64,000 bases of DNA from Aureimonas sp. AU20 (GTDB lineage Bacteria; Pseudomonadota; Alphaproteobacteria; Rhizobiales; Rhizobiaceae). This document shows positions 28,545-36,401 of this stretch, in pieces (position 1 is the first letter of the stretch; each line of letters opens with the position of its first letter). The notes beneath the pieces are model-generated. The model was given only the letters and a program-made list of their open reading frames with translations, was not told the origin of the DNA and did not search any database. Both the position numbers and the translations under genes were made by a program. Location of the stretch: contig NZ_CP006367.1 of NCBI RefSeq assembly GCF_001442755.1, positions 3,678,794 through 3,742,793 on the forward strand, read 5' to 3'.

Positions 28545-30058
28545 GCGGCGGGGTCGAGGATAAGGCCCGCCGTCGCCTTAGCCGAGCCGACGACGCCCGG
28601 CACGCCCGCGCCGGGATGCGTGCCCGCGCCGACGAAGTAGAGATTGGGGATTTCGTCGTCGCGGTTGTGCGTGCGGAAATAGGCGGACTGCGTCAGCACC
28701 GGGTCGAGCGAGAAGGCCGAGCCGTGATGGGCGTTCAGCTCGGACTTGAAATCGTCCGGCGTGAAGATGCGATGGGTCACGAGATCGGCTCGCAGGCCCG
28801 GCATGTATCGTTGCTCGAGATAGTCGAAGATGCGCTCGGCATAGCGCGGCCCTTCCACGCTCCAGTCGAGCGGCGCGTTGCCCAAATGCGGCACGGGCGA
28901 GAGCACGTAGTAGCTGCCCGCCCCGTCGGGCGCGAGCGAAGGGTCGGTGGCGCAGGGGCTGTGGAGATAAAGCGAGAAGTCGCCGGCCAAGGTTTTGGCC
29001 TTGAAGATCTCGTCGATCAAGGCGCGGTAGCGCGCGCCGAACAGGACGGTGTGATGCGCCAGCTGCGGCTGATGCCGCTTTAGGCCGAAGTAAAGGACGA
29101 AGAGCGACATGGAGAAGCGCTTGGTCTTGAGGCGCTTGGCCTCCTTCGTGCCGCGCGGCGTGTGGCCGAGCAGCGCGTCGTAGGTGTGGACCACGTCGGC
29201 ATTGGAGGCGACGAGATCGGCCGCGAGGCGCCGACCGTCGTGCAGGGTGACGCCCGTTGCGCGGCGCCCCTCCGTTTCGATGCGCGCGACCTCGGCCGAG
29301 AGTTCGACCCGCCCGCCGATATCCTCGAACAGCTTGACCATGCCGGCGACCAACGCGCCGGTGCCGCCTTTGGGAAACCAGACGCCCCATTCGCGCTCCA
29401 GCGCATGGATCAGCGCGTAGATCGAGGAGGTCGCGAAGGGATTGCCGCCGACCAGAAGCGAATGGAAGGAGAAGGCCTGCCGAAGCTGGTCGTCCTTGAT
29501 GAAATCCGAAACCTTGGCATAGACGGAGCGCCAGGCCTGCAGCTTGGCCAGCTTAGGCCCGGCGCGGATCATGTCGCGGAAATGGAGGAAGGGTACGGTG
29601 CCGAGCTTGAGATAGCCCTCCTCGAACACGGCGCGGCTATAGGCGAGAAAGCGCTGGTAGCCCTCGACATCGGCGGGGCTCTTGGCGCCGATCTGCCGGT
29701 CGAGCTCCGCCTGGTCGTTGGCATAGTCGAACTGGTAGCCGTCCTCCCAGCAGAGGCGATAGAACGGGCTGACGGGCAGAAGCGTGACATAGTCCGCCAT
29801 GCTGCGGCCGGCCGCTCGCCACAACTCTTCCAAGGCGCTGGGATCAGTGATGACGGTCGGCCCCGCGTCGAAGACGAAGCCCTGATCCTCGTAGACATAG
29901 GCGCGGCCGCCGGGCTTGTCGCGCTTTTCCAGAAGCGTCGTCGCGATGCCCGCCGCCTGGAGGCGGATCGCCAGCGAGAGCCCTCCGAAACCCGACCCGA
30001 TCACGATGGCCGTTTGCGGCCGGGACGGGGTAGGCGAAGGCGGCGATGCAGATGTCAT
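28541..30058 (-). CDS. crtI: phytoene desaturase (lycopene-forming CrtI)
   Basis: This FAD enzyme introduces four double bases pairs, i.e. four desaturations, into phytoene to give lycopene. The product has 505 aa. The N-terminal dinucleotide fold is VIGSGFGGLSLAIRL, followed by LEKRDKPGGRAYVYEDQGF and FDAGPTVITDP. The C-terminal signature is YFVGAGTHPGAGVPGVVGSA. Length and motifs match bacterial four-step CrtI. ATGA overlaps join it to crtY upstream and crtB downstream. A longer open frame continues upstream inside crtY, but MTSASP is the natural start. Confidence 0.95.
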   Translation of the reverse strand: MTSASPPSPTPSRPQTAIVIGSGFGGLSLAIRLQAAGIATTLLEKRDKPGGRAYVYEDQGFVFDAGPTVITDPSALEELWRAAGRSMADYVTLLPVSPFYRLCWEDGYQFDYANDQAELDRQIGAKSPADVEGYQRFLAYSRAVFEEGYLKLGTVPFLHFRDMIRAGPKLAKLQAWRSVYAKVSDFIKDDQLRQAFSFHSLLVGGNPFATSSIYALIHALEREWGVWFPKGGTGALVAGMVKLFEDIGGRVELSAEVARIETEGRRATGVTLHDGRRLAADLVASNADVVHTYDALLGHTPRGTKEAKRLKTKRFSMSLFVLYFGLKRHQPQLAHHTVLFGARYRALIDEIFKAKTLAGDFSLYLHSPCATDPSLAPDGAGSYYVLSPVPHLGNAPLDWSVEGPRYAERIFDYLEQRYMPGLRADLVTHRIFTPDDFKSELNAHHGSAFSLDPVLTQSAYFRTHNRDDEIPNLYFVGAGTHPGAGVPGVVGSAKATAGLILDPAA

Positions 30059-31224
30059 GCGGTATCCCTGAGGCGAGACGGCGCGGCGAGGATGCGCAAG
30101 GCACCGCGCACCGACACGGGCGGTTTGCCCACGAAGATGCGCAGCTTGTCGGAAAATTCCAGCCGTGCGGCGTAGAACCGCGCCACGACCGGATCGGGCA
30201 GCCGATAGAAATGCTCCAGGATGCGGTAGCGCTCGGCCGGCTCTCCCGCCCCGAAGAGAAGCCGGTTCAGGAGCCTGAAATAGGCTCGGTCGCTCCAAAG
30301 GTTTCGAGCATGCTGGGCGAGCAGCCGCGACAGGGCCTCGGCCGAAAGGTCGGGCGCCGAGGAGACGAGATCGGCGACATGCACGGCGTCGGGCAGCGAA
30401 TAGCCGGTGGTCGGGTGGAACAGGGCGCGGGCGAGGCCCACGGTCGGCACGCCGGCGGCCTCCTCGATCAGTCGCTCCATGTCGCCGCCGAGCGCGATGG
30501 GCAGCACGCCATCCTCTTCGCGCGTGAGCCGAGCGAGCTGCCAGCCCTGCCGCTTCGCATAGGCCGCGATCTCGGCGCGTAGCGTTTCGCGGTCGAGCGC
30601 GACGTCGTCGGCGTAGTAGGTGTCCTCGATCAGAAGCCGCGTCGGGGAAAAGGGCAGGACATAGACGAAGCGATAGCCGCCGGCCTGCGGCACGGTGGCG
30701 TCCATCACCACGGGGCGCGTCACCCCATGCGGGATGGCGGTCTCCCATTCCTGGCCGAGGAACTTCTGGAAGCCAAGCGAGAGATGGGCGCTGCGGCGCT
30801 GCCCGCGCCCGTCGATCACCGCGCGGGCGCGCAGCACCTCGCCGCTTTCCAGCGTGACGCTGCTCCCCGTCAGCGCCCGAACCGGCGCGCCGAGCTTGAG
30901 GCGCTCAGTCAGCCGCTCGCGCAGCACCATGGCGAAGCGCTCGGAGGAAACCGAAGCATAGCCAGTTTCCACGCCGCGCGCGCGGCGGGGAAAGCGCACG
31001 TCGTAGCCCGGCCAGCGATGGGCAACGAAGGGCTCGATCCAGCCATGTTCGACGGGCGAAAGATCGCCATCGTGGAAGCTCCAGGTGTGGTTGCCGCCAA
31101 GCTCCGCGGCGCTTTCCACCACGAGCAGGTCGAGGTCTGGCCGTCGCTCACTGAGGCGATGGGCGATCAGCCCGTTGGCGAGCCCGCCGCCGGCCAAGAT
31201 CAGGTCGAACACCCGCTCGCTCAT
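30055..31224 (-). CDS. crtY: lycopene beta-cyclase
   Basis: This enzyme cyclises both ends of lycopene to beta-carotene. It has 389 aa. The N-terminal FAD/NAD-binding motif is LILAGGGLANGLIAHRL, followed by ELGGNHTWSFHD, the bacterial CrtY signature. FVYVLPFSPTRLLIEDTYYAD and FHPTTGYSLPDAV are further family blocks. It overlaps crtX and crtI by ATGA on both sides. Confidence 0.95.
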   Translation of the reverse strand: MSERVFDLILAGGGLANGLIAHRLSERRPDLDLLVVESAAELGGNHTWSFHDGDLSPVEHGWIEPFVAHRWPGYDVRFPRRARGVETGYASVSSERFAMVLRERLTERLKLGAPVRALTGSSVTLESGEVLRARAVIDGRGQRRSAHLSLGFQKFLGQEWETAIPHGVTRPVVMDATVPQAGGYRFVYVLPFSPTRLLIEDTYYADDVALDRETLRAEIAAYAKRQGWQLARLTREEDGVLPIALGGDMERLIEEAAGVPTVGLARALFHPTTGYSLPDAVHVADLVSSAPDLSAEALSRLLAQHARNLWSDRAYFRLLNRLLFGAGEPAERYRILEHFYRLPDPVVARFYAARLEFSDKLRIFVGKPPVSVRGALRILAAPSRLRDTA

Positions 31225-32477
31225 GCCGGCTCGGGCTCCCGGGCCCGGGTGGGAACGGGCGAGACGAGGAGCCTTTCCGCCCAGTCGGCCGCCGCCTCCG
31301 AGCCGCCGGCCGAGAGGATCTCGCGGCCGATCCGCGCCGCGTTGCGGCGGAAGCTGGGGTCGCGCAGCATGAGGGAAAGTGCGTCGGCCACCTCGCCCGC
31401 CTGAAGGCGGCGATGCGACAGGCGAAGCCCCGCGCCATGGTGGAGCAGCCGCGCGGCGACGCCCGGCTGGTCGTAGGCGATGGGCAGCGCCAGAACGGGC
31501 ACGCCTGCCTCCATCGCGTCCAGCACGGTGTTGAGCCCGGCGTGGGACACGCAGAGATCGGCCTCGGCCAGCACCGCGCGTTGCGGCAGGAAGTCGGTCA
31601 CCACATCGGCGTCGATCAATCCGGCCTCAGCGGCCGAGAGCCGGCCGCAATGGGCGACGGCCAGCTGCGCGCCGATGCGCCGGCAGGCGCGGGCAACGGC
31701 CTGAAACACGCCCAAGCGATGGCCTTGCAACGTGCCGAGCGAGGCGAAGACGAGCGGGCGCGCGGGGTCGCGCCGAAAGGGCAGCTCCTCCTCCGCGCCG
31801 CGCGCGCGAAACGGCCCGAGCGCATGAAGCCGCGCCGCATCGGGGCGGGGATAGTCGAAGCCCGGCACGGTCTGCGACAGGGTGGCGAGCGGCGACAGGC
31901 AGTCCTCCATCCGCTCGCGTGGGCGAAGGCCGAGATCGAAGCAGGCCGCGCGCAACGTCTCGCGCTGGCGGCGCAGGAGCAGGCGGGCGACGCGCTCGCC
32001 GCCGCGATTGCGCTTGCGCCCCTCCGGCGAGGGATCGAAAGGCCAGCCGAGAAAGGGCGAGGGAATCGTCGGGTCGGGATCGATCGGCAGGGCGGCAGCG
32101 ATCGACAGGAAGGGAACGCCGAGATGCTCGGCCAGAAGCGCGCCCGCCGGCTCCATCTGATCGGCCAGCACGGCCTGCGCGCCCCAGCGCGCGGCAAGGC
32201 CGGGGCCTTCCCGACAGAGACTTGCCGTGCGCGCCGCGCCTTCGCGCACCGTACGCAGGATGCCGAACAAGCCGGTCGGCCGATCGGTCAGCGCGGGGCC
32301 GGCCTCGAACGCGCCGGTCTCCCAGACCGCGACGCGGGGCGAGCCGACCAGCGCCCCGCCCCCGGCATTGAGAAGAAAGGCCACGGCATGGCCGCGCGCC
32401 ACCAGCGCCTCGCCCACCGCCTCGAAGGCGCGGACATGGCTGACGAGCGGCGGGCAGACGAGAAGGAAACGGGTCAT
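31221..32477 (-). CDS. crtX: zeaxanthin glucosyltransferase
   Basis: This GT1-family enzyme transfers glucose from UDP-glucose to the hydroxyls of zeaxanthin. It has 418 aa. The donor-binding C-terminal domain has PLVFASLGTLQG and the CrtX/UGT motif SHAGLNTVLDAMEAGVPVLA, then PIAYDQPGVAARL. The N-terminal domain starts FLLVCPPLVSHVRAFEAVGEAL. It heads the tightly overlapping crtX-Y-I-B run, so a glucosylated end product is expected. No good ribosome site precedes the ATG, and the frame is open upstream, so the start is less certain. Confidence 0.92.
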   Translation of the reverse strand: MTRFLLVCPPLVSHVRAFEAVGEALVARGHAVAFLLNAGGGALVGSPRVAVWETGAFEAGPALTDRPTGLFGILRTVREGAARTASLCREGPGLAARWGAQAVLADQMEPAGALLAEHLGVPFLSIAAALPIDPDPTIPSPFLGWPFDPSPEGRKRNRGGERVARLLLRRQRETLRAACFDLGLRPRERMEDCLSPLATLSQTVPGFDYPRPDAARLHALGPFRARGAEEELPFRRDPARPLVFASLGTLQGHRLGVFQAVARACRRIGAQLAVAHCGRLSAAEAGLIDADVVTDFLPQRAVLAEADLCVSHAGLNTVLDAMEAGVPVLALPIAYDQPGVAARLLHHGAGLRLSHRRLQAGEVADALSLMLRDPSFRRNAARIGREILSAGGSEAAADWAERLLVSPVPTRAREPEPA

Positions 32478-33198
32478 GAGGCAAAAGCGGCGGGCAAGGG
32501 TCCGCGAACACCGGGACCTCGCGCACCATATGGCGCAGACCCGCCCGCGATCCATCGCGGCGCACCGATGATTTCGCCGGCGTCCGGAGGGGCCGCGCTG
32601 GCGCCTCGGCGGTTTTCCAGCGTGGTTTTCACGCAGAGCGGCGAAGTTGCCGAGACGGGCGCGTTGAAGACACTTGGTCGCTTTGCGGCGGGAAGTGTGT
32701 GCTGGCGTTTCCGTCGCTCGCATGACGCCGATTTCAAATGACGATCAGCAACGGTTCCGGGTGATGGACTGGTCCGCAATGCGCGTTGGAAAACCGTGGA
32801 CAAGCCTCCAGGACCGATGGCCTCGCACGATGCAGAGGCAGCTTCGGGTGGCGCGCGAAACACAAGGCGGCGGGACACCATCGGAAGACGTCGACGATAT
32901 CGGCTCATGACGGCGAAGGCAGGCGGGTCGACACGACCGGCTCCGCCGCCTTGGTCAATGTTTGAGTTCAGGAAGCCATTGCGACCAGATGGAAACGGGC
33001 ACCCTTGGCGCACCCAAGCCGAAGCGGAAAGCGTCCAACGCATCCTTTCGCTTAAGGTTCGCGCGCGGCTTGCGCGATCGGCCGCAGCGCCCCCGCGCAA
33101 CCCTTGGGCGGACCGGCGCGTTGGGCCGGAATGTTCGGTTCGGATCGGTCGGCAGCCGTGGCAGTCAGACCGGCCGGTGGGTGTGGAGTGCGACGACG
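32478..33198. promoter_or_regulatory. intergenic region, crtX promoter side
   Basis: This 720-bp stretch separates crtX from the DUF2585 gene. It should hold both divergent promoters. Open frames here (for example those running into crtX or into the DUF2585 gene) have atypical composition and no ribosome sites. No TGT-N12-ACA (PpsR-like) site, riboswitch or repeat was recognised. Confidence 0.45.
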
Positions 33199-33780
33199 AT
33201 GAGCGACATGTCCCATCCCCATCGGCCCGAAGGCCTGTCCGCCCTGCCCGCCGGATTGGCCGGACAGGTGATGGTGGGATTGGGCATCCTGGCGGCGATG
33301 GCGGCTTGGCTCGCCTGGATGGACCGCCCGCTGACCTGCCCCTGCGGCACGGTCGCGCTGTGGGACGGCGATCCGCATTCGCCCGGCGCCTCGCAGCAGT
33401 TCGCGGACTGGTATTCCGCGCTGCACGTCATGTACGGGATCGGGCTCTACGCCTTTATCCGGCGGATGGCGCCGCGCTGGCCCTTGAGCTGGATGTTTCT
33501 GGCGGCGCTCGCCTCCAGCGCGATCTGGGAGGCGATGGAAAACACGCCTGCGATGATCGCCCTGTTCGGGGACGCGCCGGGAACGCCGAGCTACGAGGGC
33601 GACAGCATTCTCAACGCCTTCGGCGACACGCTGTTCGTAGTGCTCGGCTTCTTTGCCGCGCGCGGGCTTCCGGTTCCCGCCACGCTTTTCCTCGCGCTGG
33701 CCCTGGAAGGCGCCGTCGCCTTCACGATCGGCGACGGCTTCATCCTGGGGAGCCTGCGTCTTCTGGGCGTCGGGGTGTAA
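33199..33780 (+). CDS. DUF2585 / UPF0314 membrane protein
   Basis: This 193-aa conserved alphaproteobacterial membrane protein has unknown function. Four to five helices are visible. The family's luminal motif is clear: RPLTCPCGTVALWDGD, then SQQFADWYSALHVMYGIGLY, with WEAMENTPAMI and YEGDSILNAFGDTLF further on. ATG 33199 has GGAG 10 nt upstream. The stop codon is the first three bases of repeat element copy A, so insertion of the element may have set the C-terminus. Confidence 0.85.
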   Translation: MSDMSHPHRPEGLSALPAGLAGQVMVGLGILAAMAAWLAWMDRPLTCPCGTVALWDGDPHSPGASQQFADWYSALHVMYGIGLYAFIRRMAPRWPLSWMFLAALASSAIWEAMENTPAMIALFGDAPGTPSYEGDSILNAFGDTLFVVLGFFAARGLPVPATLFLALALEGAVAFTIGDGFILGSLRLLGVGV

Positions 33781-33946
33781 GAGTACCTGACAAAATCTCT
33801 GGGCGGAGGATGGTCGAGGGATTTTCGTCGGGGACAAGGAGCGAAGCGCAGTCGATGCCGGCGGCATCGGCGAGCATTCGCGACGAAGTCCACGGCGAAA
33901 AGACCCGGCCAGCCGACCCCAAGAGATTTTCGTTAGGTGCTCTAAG
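33778..33946. repeat. terminal-inverted-repeat element, copy A (~169 bp)
   Basis: Left end TAAGAGTACCTGAC (33778-33791) pairs with right end GTTAGGTGCTCT (33932-33943); the inverted ends extend to about 24 bp with few mismatches, including AATCTCT/AGAGATT. The interior has no ORF. It is about 85% identical, in the same orientation, to copy B at 44795-44965. It lies in the convergent gap between DUF2585 and zeta, supplying the stop codon of one and ending 4 bp from the other. Confidence 0.85.
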
Positions 33947-33949
33947 CCC

Positions 33950-34285
33950 TCAGGCGTAGAGCGGATTGGCCGAGGCGATGGAATAGGTCGGGCTCATGCC
34001 CTCGTCCATGGCGATGGCGTAACGGGCGCGGACCGTTTCGTTCGAGATGCCGATGGCGGCGAGATCGGCCGCGACCTTGTCGAAACCGCCGCGACCACCG
34101 GGCTTGGCGACGCCCGCGCCGATCACCGAACCCGCATAGGCATCGATCTCCTGGCCCTCGAGGCCGAGCTGGCGCGCGGCCCACAGGCCGACGATCCGGT
34201 CCGCGCGGGCGCGGTCCTGGAACGAGCGCCGCTCGCGGGCGGCGTAGAGATTTTCCTGCATTTCGCGGCGACGATCGATCGACAT
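33950..34285 (-). CDS. ATPase inhibitor subunit zeta (DUF1476)
   Basis: This 111-aa protein matches the alphaproteobacterial zeta subunit, an inhibitor of the F1Fo-ATP synthase in Paracoccus and relatives. The family core is visible as RADRIVGLWAARQLGL followed by EIDAYAGSVIGAG; the C-terminal four-helix part ends near residue 95. AAGGA lies about 8 nt before the ATG. The residues after 95 (MSPTYSIASANPLYA) are not part of the usual family tail. Inhibitory activity in this organism is inferred from the family, and in some species zeta does not inhibit strongly. Confidence 0.85.
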   Translation of the reverse strand: MSIDRRREMQENLYAARERRSFQDRARADRIVGLWAARQLGLEGQEIDAYAGSVIGAGVAKPGGRGGFDKVAADLAAIGISNETVRARYAIAMDEGMSPTYSIASANPLYA

Positions 34286-34461
34286 CTGGCTTTTCCTTTT
34301 CCCCTCGCCGCCTCTCTCTGCGGCATGGGAGGACTTTGCCTTGGAACGCCTCAAATTCGACTTTTCAGAATGGAGTCAATTGAATCGATCGCCGAAAAAA
34401 GAGTGTTGCGAAATCCTTAACGGCCCTCGCCCTCTTCCCTCACGATCTTGCGAGCGAAAAC

Positions 34462-35982
34462 TCAGGCCCGCCGCATGCGGGACGTCATGCCCGGCGCGCG
34501 CTTGCCCGAACTGCCCGCGCCGGTGCGCCAGTCGCTGCCCGCGATGGACACGACGCGGTTGCCACGAAAGTCGGTTTCGGCCGCGATATAGCCGCGCTCG
34601 GCCATGTAGGTGAGCAGGAAGCGCCCGCGCGAGGGCGAGTGGCTGCCATAGGCGCGGGCCAGCGTCTCGTCGCTTGGGCAGGGCTCGCCGTCGCGCGCCG
34701 CCTTGGCAAGCAGGAGATAGACGCCCTGCATATCCTCCGGCAGCTCTTCCGAGCGGCGCACCACCTCGATCCAGTTCTCGTCCTCGCCCGCCGCGCCGAT
34801 GCCGGCGCGCGCCAGGGCAAGGCGGCGGCGGAAGCCGGCCATGTCGAGCCCGCCGTCGCCCACGCGCTTGAGGCGGCAATGGGTGACGAAGTCCTGGTAG
34901 AGCAGCTGCACGGGGCGGAACGCCGCCTCGGGATCGGCCATCAGATCGGCGAAGATCGCGTCCACCACGACCTGCCGCTCGGCCTCGGCCTCCGGGTCGG
35001 GCTCGTTTTCCTCCTCCAGCCGGGCGGGCGCGGGCGCGCCGGCGCGGTTGGCGGCCACGCGCTCCAGAAGCTCGCGCGTCGGCAGCGGCTCGCGCCGCAC
35101 GGGTGCCGGCAGGGTCTCGGGCTCGTCCGCCCCGGCGGTGAAGATCAGGTCCGCCATGGCCTCGGGGCTGGAATCGGGCAGCGCCATGAGAACCGGGCGA
35201 CCGGAGCGGCCGGCGGTTTCCACCGGGCCGATGCGGATCGGGATCGGCCGGCGCGACAGGGCGGGGCCGAGCGCCACGAAATGGCCGGGCTCGAGATCGC
35301 GAAATCGCTCGGCCTGCCGCCGGTCGAGGCCGAGAAGATCGGCCGCGCGCGCCATGTCGATGTCGAGGAAGGTGCGGCCCATCAGGAAGTTCGAGGCCTC
35401 GGCCGCGACGTTCTTGGCGAGCTTGGCGAGGCGCTGCGTCGCGATCATCCCGGCGAGGCCGCGCTTGCGGCCACGGCACATGAGATTGGTCATGGCGCCG
35501 AGCGAGATGCGCCGCGCCTCGTCCCCCACTTCGCCCGCCATGGAGGGCGCGAAGATCTGCGCCTCGTCCACCGCGATCAGCATGGGGAACCAGTAATGCC
35601 GGTCGGCGTCGAACAGGCCGTTGAGGAAGGCCGCCGCGCAGCTCATCTGCAACTCGGCGTCGAGCCCTTCGAGGTTGAGCACGACGGAGGCGCGGTGCTG
35701 GCGAATGCGCGCGGCGATGCGTCCGAGCTCGGACGGGGTGCGGTCGGCATCCACCACGATATGGCCGAAGCGCTCGGAAAAGGAGACGAAGTCGCCCTCC
35801 GGGTCGATGATCGCCTGTTGAACCCAGCCCGCGCTCTGCTCCAGCACGCGGCGGAAGAGATGCGACTTGCCGGAGCCGGAATTGCCCTGGACGAGAAGAC
35901 GGGTCGAAAGAAGCTCCTCGAGATCCATCTCCGCCGGTTCGCCCGTTGCGGTGGTTCCGAGATCGACCGCGACCTTGGTCAA
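34462..35982 (-). CDS. HerA/DUF87-type P-loop ATPase
   Basis: This 506-aa cytosolic ATPase is of the HerA/FtsK-like superfamily. Walker A is VQGNSGSGKSHLFRR (about 31-45), the Walker B region is MLIAVDEAQIFAPS (about 133), and a GRKRGLAGMIATQRLAKL sensor/arginine segment follows. The middle third (about 280-360) is charged and disordered. The C-terminal part (about 360-480) looks helical and ends in a winged-helix-like ARAYGSHSPSRGRFLLTYM segment. The start is TTG 35982 with AGAGGT about 5 nt upstream. It lacks a neighbouring nuclease such as NurA. The role is unknown: DNA translocation or conjugation-like functions are possible. Confidence 0.8.
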   Translation of the reverse strand: MTKVAVDLGTTATGEPAEMDLEELLSTRLLVQGNSGSGKSHLFRRVLEQSAGWVQQAIIDPEGDFVSFSERFGHIVVDADRTPSELGRIAARIRQHRASVVLNLEGLDAELQMSCAAAFLNGLFDADRHYWFPMLIAVDEAQIFAPSMAGEVGDEARRISLGAMTNLMCRGRKRGLAGMIATQRLAKLAKNVAAEASNFLMGRTFLDIDMARAADLLGLDRRQAERFRDLEPGHFVALGPALSRRPIPIRIGPVETAGRSGRPVLMALPDSSPEAMADLIFTAGADEPETLPAPVRREPLPTRELLERVAANRAGAPAPARLEEENEPDPEAEAERQVVVDAIFADLMADPEAAFRPVQLLYQDFVTHCRLKRVGDGGLDMAGFRRRLALARAGIGAAGEDENWIEVVRRSEELPEDMQGVYLLLAKAARDGEPCPSDETLARAYGSHSPSRGRFLLTYMAERGYIAAETDFRGNRVVSIAGSDWRTGAGSSGKRAPGMTSRMRRA

Positions 35983-36401
35983 AGCGCACCTCTTCGGAAA
36001 AACAGGCCTGAGCGCGCGGCAAGCCACGGCGCGGGGGACGGCCCGACAGGGGTTGGATAGTTCTATCTAGCGGGCGCCATTCACCATTCATAGCGGACCG
36101 AGTGTCCCATCCACAGTTTCACGAACGGTCGCTCGTCATCGGTCATCCCTGGCTACGACGTGAGTTCGGATGATCTCGCCTCAGAGCACAGACTTCGGGG
36201 AACCCATGCATCGTGAACCAATCCATCGCAGACTATCCAGCGTATAGATCGTTTACGATGCAAGCCAGGTCGTTGAAATTAGAGTTTCGTTTACGAGTAG
36301 CTACTCGCTTGCTTCACCTGCAATTAAGTTGCTTCAAGTTATATACTTCCAGGGGATCAGGAGATTACCCAGGGAAACTTACGAACGCAGAGGGCGTTTC
36401 G
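35983..36401. promoter_or_regulatory. AT-rich divergent promoter region before the chemoreceptor
   Basis: This 419-bp gap is clearly less GC-rich than its surroundings. It contains a perfect 14-bp palindrome, CGAGTAGCTACTCG (36294-36307), and nearby AAGTTGCTTCAAGTT. The gap must carry promoters for the chemoreceptor and for the HerA-like ATPase. No sigma-28 site was identified. Confidence 0.45.

Noticed and set aside
32474..33198. Open frames in the 720-bp gap after crtX
   Set aside because: They lack ribosome sites and domain similarity, and their codon pattern differs from neighbours.
36373..36398. EcfG-like GGAAA-N17-CGTT before the chemoreceptor
   Set aside because: The -10-like part lies only a few bases before the ATG, so transcription would begin inside or after the start codon.
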